NCBI GenBank assembly: GCA_963969345.1
Contig: OZ017767.1
Coordinates: 11,290,471 to 11,354,470 of the forward strand
From: Turbatrix aceti
Lineage: Eukaryota; Nematoda; Chromadorea; Rhabditida; Panagrolaimidae
Direction of reading: 5' to 3'
Length of the DNA: 64,000 nt
Positions 12,617 to 22,371 of this stretch are shown in pieces. The first letter of the stretch is position 1. Each line of letters opens with the position of its first letter. The notes beneath the pieces were generated by a model. The model saw only the letters and a program-made list of their open reading frames with translations. It ran no database searches and was not told the DNA's origin. Both the position numbers and the translations under genes were made by a program.

Positions 12617-12727
12617 GCCATATCCGTGGTTTTCTGTCGCGCACTCGAGTAAAAAGCGCGCGCACAGTATCTTTTTCGCTTCGCTGGACAAAAAAGTGAT
12701 GCGCGCGCACGTAACAGGAGTCAACTT

Positions 12728-13012
12728 TGAAAAATTGCCCTGAAGCTAGTTTTTGCTTTGAATGCTTGTGGTCATTTTGTTTGGTTTGGGCATGTCCCAA
12801 AGATTGTTTTTGGCCACTTTTCTCTTTGATCGGTTAATTTTGCGCAGTGCGACAGGCGACAAAAGAAACATGAACTTTCAAATGCCGTATCTGATCGGAA
12901 ATTTATGCAATAAAGAGCACAAGTAGCTTAAAACAATCTTTGGGACATGCCCAAACCAAACAAAATGACCGCAAGCATTCAAAACAAAAACTAGCTTCAG
13001 GACAATTTTTCA
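12728..13012. repeat. inverted repeat (foldback 3)
   Basis: Two 83-bp arms (12728-12810 and 12930-13012) are nearly perfect reverse complements; shared blocks are GGGCATGTCCCAAAGATTGT and TGAAGCTAGTTTTTG. The loop is about 120 bases. It is followed at about 13064-13110 by several copies of the short palindromic motif TGATATCA. Confidence 0.8.
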
Positions 13013-13489
13013 GAGTATCATGATACTTTTTTTTGAGATCATAATACTGACTGATATTGATTTTTGCTATCATGATATCAGACCCTGATATCAGGCTAAA
13101 CCTGATATCAGATAAACACTACCTGCACCACGCTTGTGTCCCGCTTGCAACAAATAGCGGGTAGCCTAACTAAAATGTCGTTTACGAATCGCTTGACCCG
13201 CTACCCGCTACAACCGCGTTAGCGATCATGCGACTCATGTGACAAGCCGAACGCGTGTTTCGCGTGTCGCTTGCCCGACCGACCCGCTCCGCCAGCGAAT
13301 ATTAGCATTATGCAACACCTTGAGTCTCGCCGAGACTACGCGCTATGCAGCATGCCTAAAGCGGGTGCGTCCGTACAAGAAGAAAACAAGTGATAGCACA
13401 AGAGACGAACATATCGAGATGATATGCACAAGAATTCAATTCGATCGTGTCAAACAAAAGCGAGAAACCTGCACATCTCATTAAAGCGT
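13013..13489. other. GC-richer stretch with a lone hAT-like terminal repeat
   Basis: It contains repeated CCCGC/GCGGG motifs (for example CGCTACCCGCTAC at about 13198) and ends with a sequence matching the right terminal repeat of the MITE at 42932-43493 (see 13306-13322). An ORF at 13239-13484 has no family support. It is probably the remains of another transposon end. Confidence 0.4.
13306..13322 (+). mobile_element. solo terminal repeat related to the hAT MITE
   Basis: CATTATGCAACACCTTG matches the right terminal repeat of the MITE at 43477-43493 at 15 of 17 positions, with the outer 13 bases identical. I found no partner left end in the window. Confidence 0.4.
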
Positions 13490-13760
13490 CGATTCTTTCG
13501 ACTCCGACTCCCAGAATCGCCTAAAACTGAGTGCTTTCATCTTTAATGACGTTTTATTTTACAGAATCAAAAATTTGACACCAAAAATGGCTATCAAAGT
13601 ATATTTTTTTCAAAAAAATTTCATCAAAGAATCGACTCCGAAGAATCAAAAGGTCATTTTGTAAAAATCGACTCTCGACTCTGACTCTGACTCTCGACTC
13701 TCAGAATCAGAGTCAAAGTCAAAGAGTCGACTCGGAGTCGAGGTCAGCGGAACACTGGTT
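13490..13760. repeat. degenerate GACTC/GAGTC simple repeat
   Basis: The stretch is rich in TCGACTC, GACTCTGACTC and mirrored AGAGTCGAC motifs. It looks like decayed low-complexity sequence with no gene. Confidence 0.6.
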
Positions 13761-14051
13761 TTTCTATATTTTATCGTTAATTCGCTGGATTTCGACATCG
13801 GACTATTACCTATTACAATGTTGTCGTCTGCACTTTGTTTTCGTGCTAGTTATCAATGCAGCAGTGGTGTTCTGAATATTAAGAGTAGAGAGGATGTTAA
13901 CACTGATAAGGACTACGACGTGACGCAGATAGCTACGATTGACAGCGTCCTCTTCGTGCAATCTCGATACTCATCACTGTCTCTTTAATTTTGTAATGAG
14001 TAATTATGCACGAGTAAGAGTAATAAAGTAAAGAAAAGTAAAAGGATGTTA

Positions 14052-14244
14052 ACAAATCTGGCAGCAGCTGTCACCTGGGCTTATTTTTCCCTTGGATTCA
14101 AACGACCTTGGACATTGATCCGAAAATCGAAAAACACTATCCTATAGGATCTTATAATCTTATAAGATTGTGGAGTATCAGTATCCCCTCATTGCCGCAG
14201 ATCAAGAATACATTGAGTTCCGCGCTGATTTGAAGGATCATTGA
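14052..14244 (+). pseudogene. GST 3'-end pseudogene
   Basis: This matches the last about 190 bases of the GST coding region (8652-8852). It includes AAATCTGGCAGC, ACATTGATCCG, AAACACTA, ATTGCCGCAGATCAA and GATTTGAAG before the stop. It carries substitutions and several indels, including a duplicated CTTATAA block and a deletion near AAGCGTGTC, which break the frame. The sequence after its stop also matches the GST-orphan spacer (GATAAACAAATTTGATTTATT), so it came with a segmental duplication. Confidence 0.85.
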
Positions 14245-14408
14245 TCAAAGGAGTTGAAAAAGTGTTGTCGTCAAAAGGAAAGATAAACAAATTTGATTTA
14301 TTTTGTTACGTTTAATTCAACAATTGTAATAAAAAAAATGATATAAAATGAATATAAAACATATGCTCAACAAATCTTTTATTTTTGTAGATTAATCAAT
14401 GGGTGGTT

Positions 14409-16521
14409 TTATACGTTAACAAAATTGATAACAGATTTCCGACCACAGATACAATGATACATATGAGGTCGGAGTAAAATACCTGTAAGCTCCCTTAGAT
14501 AGTTACGATGATATGCAACCATGTGATTATTATAACGAGTATTCAAAAGTGCTTTCTGGCGAATTAGGTGGTTTCCAGAATCAGCAACAATTTTTTCGGG
14601 AGAAGAATCGGAGTAAGCAAGTAAACGAACAAGTTCCGGTACATCATAATTTAATGAAGTTTTGCGTCGGCTAACTTCTTCCTTAATTTCTTCAAAATTC
14701 ATGGATTTGTTTTTAATGTATTCTTTAATTTTATCAATCGCGTTTACTGTGAGAAATTGTATATCTTTGGTTGATTTTTTAACTGCGACTTTGAACACCT
14801 GTTGAGCTGCAACAAAAATATAATTATAATTTTATCGATTAGCAATGTCCAAAAAACTTACAAGGAGGTTCATTTGATGCAGAATCTGGATCATTAATTT
14901 GAACATGCAGTTGAACAGTGCTTTCAGTAAAACCAGTAGGTAGTGAGGGAACCAAATTACATTCGTTAACTAAATGATTGCGTTAGTTATAAATGTTTTC
15001 TCAAAACTCAAAACTTACTTCTTTCAGTCCGATCCTTTCTGTTTTTGATCCCTGACGTGATTAAAAAATAACCGCCCATTGTATTAAAATTGTTTACAAT
15101 TGTGATCTCAGAATTTTCTGAAACTAAAATTTTTGTTAATACAATAAACATTGTTTTAACATTGATCATAAAATCCAGAGCATAATATACTAAAAAACCT
15201 TCAAATTGAACGGCACTCACGTTTTTCCTTTGTCTCGTTTGTATTCGCATTTAGGTTGACTGTATCTTGCGCTACAGATACATCGTTTGTCTCAATCGAT
15301 GTATCTTGGTTACTGACGACGCTATGAATTCCGGCTTTATATGCTTCTGAATTTAAATAAATGCGTTTTTGAAATTTTTGGAGTAAACATACCAACGATG
15401 CCCATAACAAGACTTTCAAGTTTAGGATATTTTTTAAAGTCTTCTCTTAGTTGTTCGCAGCTGTCTTTTCCCTCTTTTGAATCTGTAATTTTAAAATTGC
15501 AGCCGTCAGTTAAAAGAAATATTACCTTGTATAATAATTGGTTGCTGTGGACACAACGTTTTTGGTGACGGTGCTTTTACTTCCGTTATAACCGGAGTTT
15601 TAATATGCTTGATAACTACATTTTTCACGGCATCTTTTGTATCATGAGAAAGTGAACTACTAATGACACTCGGGATTGCAAATGCCAATTTTTGTTCAGC
15701 TTTGTTTAAACTTCCGTTGCCTATCGTAAAACTATTATTAAAAGCATCATTGCTAAGTTTCACGGGGCTGTTATCAGTTGCTATCGAATGCTGAGGCTTT
15801 GTTGAACACAACTTTTTTAAAGTAAATGTTTTGAAATCTGTCGTAGCCGGAGGTTTATCATGTTTAGTTGCTCTGCTTTTTGTATCATTAATACTCGGAT
15901 TATTACTTGGTACAGACTGTTCCAAATTTAGTAAAAATTCAGCCTTGTCAAAATTACCATTGCAGATGCCAAGTTCCATGGAGTCATTATCAGTTTTTAT
16001 CAAATGTTCAGGTTTGAATTCTGAAAATATTTGGTTAACCGTGGTTCTTTAAAAAAAAATATCACCTTGGATAACGCTCACTGGCGTAGAACGAGATACT
16101 TTCAATAGAGGTTCAGGGACCTCGATGTTTACAGAGGTTCGACGTTTACATTGTTTAACCACAGAACTTTTTATGGCATCTTGCTTAATTTTAAAATCCT
16201 GGTCACGATTTAATGTCGACTTTGAGGGGGCTTCTGCGTTGTCAGAATTCCCATTTGAACCAACTAAATTTTTTTAATGCTAAAACAACTTTCTGAGGCG
16301 CAACAAAACTAACTTATTACTGAACGGTTAAGTAAGTCGTTGGTAGACCGACTCGATTTGTAGTAAATATTTTTTATTCCGCGCTCAGGATCTAGGCCCT
16401 TGTCCTTTTGATCGGAAGTTATAGCGACCGGTAATTTTTCGGGCTGTCTGGCATTGGCGGTATTTGGTTTAAATAAAGGTAGCACTACCTTTTCAAAAAT
16501 TTCATTTTGCGACATTTCCAT
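14409..16521 (-). CDS. orphan protein, 575 aa, paralogous C-terminus to the 9-10 kb gene
   Basis: Eight exons on the minus strand: 16521-16314, 16263-16066, 16020-15526, 15482-15393, 15346-15221, 15123-15019, 14969-14862 and 14806-14409. All junctions are phase 1 and the frame is open to the stop. The first about 400 residues are Ser/Asn/Lys-rich and look disordered, with two related blocks (KAEFLLNLEQSVPS...KHDKPPATTDFKTFTLKKLC and KAEQKLAFAIPSV...KHIKTPVITEVKAPSPKTLC) that read as an internal duplication. The last two exons encode the same domain as the 316-aa gene, with only about four differences in 131 residues in the final exon. The N-terminal halves are unrelated. Function unknown. Confidence 0.7.
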
Positions 16522-18180
16522 ATTAGTACATTTAACTAAAATTGTTGATTATGGTAAATTGAGTATAAACTATGTAAGCGCGATGCACGTTCAAGCAAAA
16601 TCCAGTCCGCGGATTAAAGCAGGAGTAATTCCGCAGTAATTACAGACCTTATTTACTCACAACTTTTTTTGTTAAACCAATTTATGGTTGTTAAACAGGA
16701 GAATGTTAGTACCAAAATACAAAAAAATATGAATGGTCATTAACAATTTAGAAAATCAGTTCGTGAACGTTGCTACAAAAAAATAACAATTAATTTGCAT
16801 TTTTCACTTATTGTGTCCAAATGGGATTATTTTATTATTTCTATTGACAAAACATAGCTTTAAGAATTCAAAAATAATTACACTTGTTTTTAAACTGAAA
16901 CACCAAAAAAAGATTATCGCAAATGCAGTTTTTTCGCATGACGTCATAAGCAGAAGAACAGAAAAACTTTCTTTTTTTTCTACGACGTAATTTCTGAGAA
17001 CCCTATAGAGAGGGTATCCAGCACTTATGTGGCGTTCAAAATTTGCCGGAATCTTATGAATTCTTTACAGTTAAATGTTGCTCAAAGCATGCAGTTTTGT
17101 CGTGCGCTCACTCATATTAGTCAATGGTTAGTTTGTGCAAGGTTTTCAGCTTTTAAAAAAGCCTACCTGAGTGACGTATGTTAGGATATCATGATAAGTA
17201 TTAAAGCAACTCGAGTTCAAAGCATTTACGAACAACGCCAGGGAATTATACAAGAATGTTCGCGAACCCAATCAGAACATATCGATATCGTCATCACTGG
17301 AAGCAGCTCAGTGAACAAACAAAAAAATATATCGACACGCACAAACACAATATCCTGTTGCGTAAACATAAAGACACACGGACAGACAGCAAGCATGTCG
17401 ACACGATCAGGTTAGACACGCATAGCCAGAGCAGAGAGAAATATCGATACAGATGCCTGAACGCACTCTATATATATAGGACATCCTTTGAGAGCAAAAT
17501 CACATTGTGCTGTCAATCTTTCAGTCTCACAATCACATGAAGGTCACGAGGGACGGCGACCGACGTAAACAAATTTAGTATTTAGCTTTCTAATTGCTCT
17601 GTGCAATCCATTGAATAAGCGTTTTCTCGTTATGCGATCTCACGTTTATCTTCACATGCAGGGCTAACAAGCTTGCAAAAACGTTAATCTAATATACATT
17701 TATGTATTACATAAAAATGTATACGTGGAGCAAGCTGTCAACCTGCTGAAAACCCACGATTGGAACATGACTCATTATGTATGTCTATGTTCCTGGCGAT
17801 AAATAAATGAAATAAATAAAAAATGTATAACGTTAAATGGACAGGGATTTATCGTGCTTTTTTTGTCAAACCGCTTTGAGTTTTGTGAAATTTTTATTGA
17901 AAAACATTTTACTGGTTGCTTCTGCATTCCGTTGCTCCTGTTTGCTTTTGCTCAAAGTAAATTTTTTTGCTCTAGAAAACGGTTTTTGTGTCAAAGTTCT
18001 TCGAATCGATAAGCAGTGAACAAATCAAACACCTTTTTTGTGTTAAATTAACGACTAAAAAAGTACACACATATTCAACTGATTGCAGGCGATAACACAG
18101 TGGGTCACATGTCGTACACACACAAACACACAATCAACTCATTTTTTTTATTCTGTTAATCACGCAGGGTTTGGCAAACT
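16522..18180. other. intergenic
   Basis: No supported gene. Open frames at 17191-17540 contain CACACGGACAGACAGCAAGC-like low-complexity sequence with no family, and the frame at 17837-18019 is T-rich. A few short AT-rich tracts (TATATATA at about 17469) are present. Confidence 0.4.
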
Positions 18181-18181
18181 G

Positions 18182-18189
18182 TATTTATA
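18182..18189 (+). promoter_or_regulatory. TATA-like box of the UGT gene
   Basis: TATTTATA lies about 40 bases upstream of the UGT start codon. Confidence 0.4.
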
Positions 18190-18223
18190 GATCACTGATT
18201 GGCCCGATTGGTCATCATTGATT

Positions 18224-19936
18224 ATGCTTCTCCGATTGTGGATACTTGTTGTTGTTCTCACGCTTGGAGCTCATGCATACAAAATCGGCGTGTTCACCCC
18301 CGAGCTCGCCGGCAGCCAAGTAATATTCGGCCAACGGGTGGCAACAATTCTTGCCGATGCTGGGCACAATGTCACTTTTATCCGGATCCAAACAATACCG
18401 TTAGATATCAAAAGTTCCAAAAACCAAAAATACGCCGAATGGATTATCGACGCGTTATCTCCAGATGTCGACTATGACAACTTTAAGCATAGCCACGCAA
18501 ATCTTGCGTTTGCCAATACGACGATGCTGAGCTTCTTCAATGACGAGACCCGAAAAATCATGGACCAAGTTAAACACATCATGTCTTTTGCTTGCGAAAG
18601 TGAGTTATAAAATTTTTCTTAAGGCTGAAACAATTTTTGTTTCTAGAAATCGCACAAGACAAGGCATTCCTCGACCGACTCAAGGCCGCCGACTTCGACG
18701 TTGTTTTTGTAAGCGCGCACGATCTTTGCCCCATTGGCATTCAGCATTACGTCAGAGCCAAGTCCTGGGGCATTCTCAACAGTGCCGCACTTATTGAATT
18801 CATTGGCGTTCCCATGGGAGTGCCTTTTCCCGCCAGTTACGCCGCTCCATTGTCTGCTGACGCAGGAGACCATCTTACATTCACCGATCGCATGAAATCG
18901 GTTGTGGGGCATACAATAACTCCGTTCATCTACCGATATCTGGCCAGCGCCGAATTTGACAGAGTCTATCGAACTCATCTTGACCCAAACATGCCATCGT
19001 TTAACGACATTCTTAAAACTGCGAGTCTTGTTTTTGTCAACAGTAACGAGCTTTACGATTTTCCAAAACCGACACTTCATAAGATCGTTAACATTGGCGG
19101 TATTGGCATGAAGGCCGCCGACGTAAAACCATTATCCGAAGAAATCCAGAAGATTGTCGATGAGGCGGACAGCATTGTTGTTTTCACGTTTGGGTCTGCT
19201 GCAAATGCACCCCAAATGCCGGCACACTGGAAGCCGGCGTTAATGCAGGCTTTTGCTCAGTTTCCGAAGACGCATTTTTTCATGCGGTATCCCGCCAGTG
19301 ACATGGATTCGTACAAGCCGCCTAACGTGCATTTATTTAAGTGGCTGCCACAGTCCGATCTATTGCGTAAGTTTTTATATCAGATAAAATGCTTTTAAAA
19401 GTTTTTGTATTTTAGAAAACAGCAAGACACGCGCCTTCATTACCCACGGAGGCTACAACGGTATGCAGGAAGCAATCCTCGCTGGACGTCCGCTCCTTGT
19501 CATCCCTCTTTTTGGCGACCAATTTCGCAACAGTCGCATCGCGGAGAAATACGGCTTTGGTCGGGTGATGCTGAAAACTGAGGTCTCGGAAAGCGTGATT
19601 GTCGACCATATTCGGCATCTCCTGAACGACGACTCCTACCTCAGAGCAGCCCAGAGACTGAAAGCCATGGTGCTCAAGAAACCTATCTCACCGGAGAGAC
19701 AGCTTGTTCGTTGGACAGAGTTCCTCGCCGAGTTTCATAACTTGGACAACTTGAAGCCTGCCGGTGTTGAACTCGATACCATCACATACTACAACGTTGA
19801 TGTCTACGCTTTGTTTTCTGCAGTGGCATTTATTATTGGGGCACTTGTGTTTTTGATACTTCGTTTGGCCTTGAGATTGCTCACAAGGGTTCTCGCTTAC
19901 AAATGTGAGATGAAACCTAAAAATAAAGCCGACTAA
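18224..19936 (+). CDS. UDP-glucuronosyltransferase (UGT, GT1 family)
   Basis: ER-membrane glycosyltransferase of 538 aa in three exons: 18224-18599, 18647-19366 and 19416-19936. It transfers a sugar from a UDP-sugar to small lipophilic molecules in detoxification. The start gives a cleavable signal peptide (MLLRLWILVVVLTLGAHA), followed by the UGT opening YKIGVFTPELAGSQVIFGQRVA. The C-terminal half has the donor-binding signature: FTFGSAANAPQMP, KWLPQSDLL, then TRAFITHGGYNGMQEA and IPLFGDQFRN. A C-terminal membrane anchor (about residues 505-530) is followed by a basic tail ending KNKAD. The donor-site His of THGG is present. The acceptor specificity cannot be read from sequence. An AATAAA occurs at about 19963. 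Confidence 0.95.
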
Positions 19937-20654
19937 ATGTTGTAAATGTTTTATGATTTTGCAATAAATATTTTTTTTAAATTTAGCCCCATCGGAAAAA
20001 AAAGTCATTTGAATTTGAATTAAAATGCCCTGCAAAAGCGCGCGCTAAAATGAAGAAAACGATGCGCACACAGTGTCTTGACTTGTGCAAAAAGTCAGTT
20101 CGGAAAAAAATATTGATTTTGAGCCATAAAAACACTTTTAGAATTTTAATTTTTAAATTCAAATAACTTTTTTTTCGATGGGGAACCGTGGCCCAATTTC
20201 GGCAAATACGGGTTTTCGAGGTCGTAGAATACGGTAAACTATTCAGTTTTCAGACTTTACAGTCTGTTTATAAGTTACAGTAATTTTTTGTCAAAATTAT
20301 TGATTTATTGATTGATTATCAAATTTTTGATATCACTATCAGATTCGCCACCGCTGATTACCCCCAAAACGATCGTTAAAACCAAAATATACAGCAATGT
20401 TGTTTTTTAAACATTCGAAAATGACCAAAATCGACTTTTCGTGTTAAAACCATGGGTACATCGTGCAGCGTTAAAAGCTCAGACAATAAATTTGGTTCTG
20501 GAAAAGGGGAAAATTTTCTAGATTGGATTCTTCTGCATTACTTCAAATATACGGGAAGACGTAGGCGAGATTCCATTAGCCTCAAACACAAAACAGCAAC
20601 AAAAAAGACTTTGATTGGGAACAAGGTGCGACTACACGAATATTCCATTTTTTC
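19937..20654. other. intergenic between UGT and receptor
   Basis: AT-rich with no supported gene. An ORF starting at 20452 (MGTSCSVKSS...) has no splice or family support. Confidence 0.4.
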
Positions 20655-20740
20655 GACCCAAATGTCAAAATTCTAATCAGTTTTTCCTTTTTCTGTATCA
20701 ACAAGCTTACGGTATCCAAAATCTTGGTGGTCATTTCTCT
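20655..20740 (-). pseudogene. relic of an ABCG exon/intron boundary
   Basis: This is about 80 percent identical, over roughly 85 bases, to 23568-23655, the junction of ABCG exon 1 and its first intron. On the minus strand both carry ACAGAGAAA, then the donor (GATACCGTAAGC here, GACATCGTAAGT in the gene), then TTGATACAGA and ACTGATTAGAATTTT-like intron sequence. The coding side has an in-frame TGA here. It is a small duplicated fragment, not a gene. Confidence 0.7.
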
Positions 20741-20870
20741 GTTAGTGGGACAATGACTAATGCATCAATGATGGCAAACATTTTGCAGGTGCTTTGCAAT
20801 GGAGTGACACACTTTTTAGATTTATTGTCGTGTTTGGATGCTTACTTCATTGCGGCAGGTGCTGTATTTA

Positions 20871-20922
20871 ATATATGTAGCTAGAAAATAGAAATTCGGG
20901 GTTATTTTCTAGCTACATATAT
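20871..20922. repeat. perfect 20-bp inverted repeat (hairpin)
   Basis: ATATATGTAGCTAGAAAATA and its exact reverse complement are separated by a 12-base loop (20891-20902). It lies about 80 bases upstream of the receptor start. It could be a regulatory hairpin, a small foldback or a transposon footprint. Confidence 0.7.
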
Positions 20923-20999
20923 ACATGTATTTATATATAAAAATTGGTCGTTGTTTCATTTTTGTCAATATCGTTACGTATCTCTGTGTAATTCAACCA

Positions 21000-22100
21000 A
21001 TGATACAAACACGTAACCTTGTCAATATGTTCAAAACCCCATCCTATGATGAAGTAATGAACAACTTTGTACCGGTGATGCACATATATTACAACATTGT
21101 GACTGTTATCAACACTATATTATTTTTGCTAACAATATTTTGCATTGTCAAACGACCCCTACAATTCACAGGATTTCAATGGTCTATGTTTAACCAAACT
21201 ATCTGGTGCTACGCGCAGCACATGGTTCACTGGTGCTTCAAGCCAGTTGTCTTGTCACCTGGATTTGCAGGTATTACGACTGGCTTTGGCGACGAATACT
21301 TATCCATACGACTGACCCTCACATACCTCCATTTATTTATGTTCTGCGCGTGCAATAACGTGCAATCTATTTTTGGCAACTTTTATTATCGATTTCTGAT
21401 TGTACGTTAAGCTCCCTTACCTAGGTTAATAAATAAATTTGTGTACAATTTGCAGACCTGCTGGGGAAAGTGGAAGCGCCTGGGAGAATCCAGATTTTTT
21501 GTACTCAGTTATTTTTTATCTGCTTGTGCGTGCAGCGCCATTGGATCTTTGTTATTGGAAATTTATTCACACGATAAAGCCTCGATAATTTGCGTCGCGG
21601 AAGAAGAATCTCCAGCCTACTACCGTCCTTATTACGACAACCCATCATTCTTCATCGTTGGCAGACAAACATACGAAAGATATTTTTTGGGTTCTCTTTT
21701 GGTTCCTCTTATGCATACGTCATTGGCACTTATAATCTGCGTCATCAGCGCGCGTCGCTTGTTAGCGACGAAGAAGTCCAGTGGTGCGCAACTGTCGATG
21801 AACAATTACAAAATGTTGTTGAAGTACAACATTATCCAAATTAGTGCGTTCACACTCTGCTGTACAGTCCCTTTGACCGTATTCGTCATAGTGACGGCAT
21901 TGAACATCCAAAATTCGTTTTATCTTGTTAACGGAATGATTTTTTTGATTATGTTTAAGAGTGTTACCCAGCTATCTATTACACTGTACATGATCAAACC
22001 ATACAGGAAATTAATAACCACGATATTCTTAAAAAAGTTTAAAAACGGCGTTTTGATTGATTCGCATGCTGTTATCGTCGCGACTATTAACAACAGTTGA
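21000..22100 (+). CDS. serpentine chemoreceptor, Srh/Str superfamily
   Basis: Seven-transmembrane G-protein-coupled receptor of 348 aa in two exons: 21000-21401 and 21456-22100 (phase 0). The order of segments fits nematode Srh receptors. A short N-terminus is followed by TM1 (PVMHIYYNIVTVINTILFLL), then CIVKRPLQF..FQWSMFNQTIW before TM2. The conserved QSIFGNFYYRF follows TM3. The ending LYMIKPYRK is the PYRK signature of the Str superfamily. Such receptors usually act in sensory cilia as chemosensors; the ligand cannot be told. An upstream ATG at 20925 is in frame, but the 21000 start gives the usual short N-terminus. Confidence 0.88.
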
Positions 22101-22371
22101 GCTATGATCTTTGATTAACTGAATCAGGTCAAACGGTCCCATAAATAATTATTGCGATGCTAATTAATAAATATAATAAATAAATTGTTAGCTTCACATG
22201 CCTCTGGTTTCCAAATTGAACAGATTTTCGCTGAAACGAATTCTCATTTTGTTTTGCATTTGTTTTTAAAAAGTTTATAAAAAATCACATTTGTTAACCC
22301 CCCATGAAATACAACAAAAAATATCAAGTTCTCAATTTTTATTTAATCAACTTACACCGAAAATTGTGTCA
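22101..22371. other. convergent 3' intergenic
   Basis: Short AT-rich spacer between the receptor and ABCG stop codons, with AATAAA-type signals on the + strand at about 22166-22184. Confidence 0.4.

Noticed and set aside
13239..13484. 81-codon ORF after the foldback cluster
   Set aside because: It lies in motif-rich, probably transposon-derived sequence, with no splice or domain support.
20452..20884. Possible upstream exons of the Srh receptor
   Set aside because: The receptor already has a normal N-terminus from 21000, and this interval contains an ABCG relic on the other strand.
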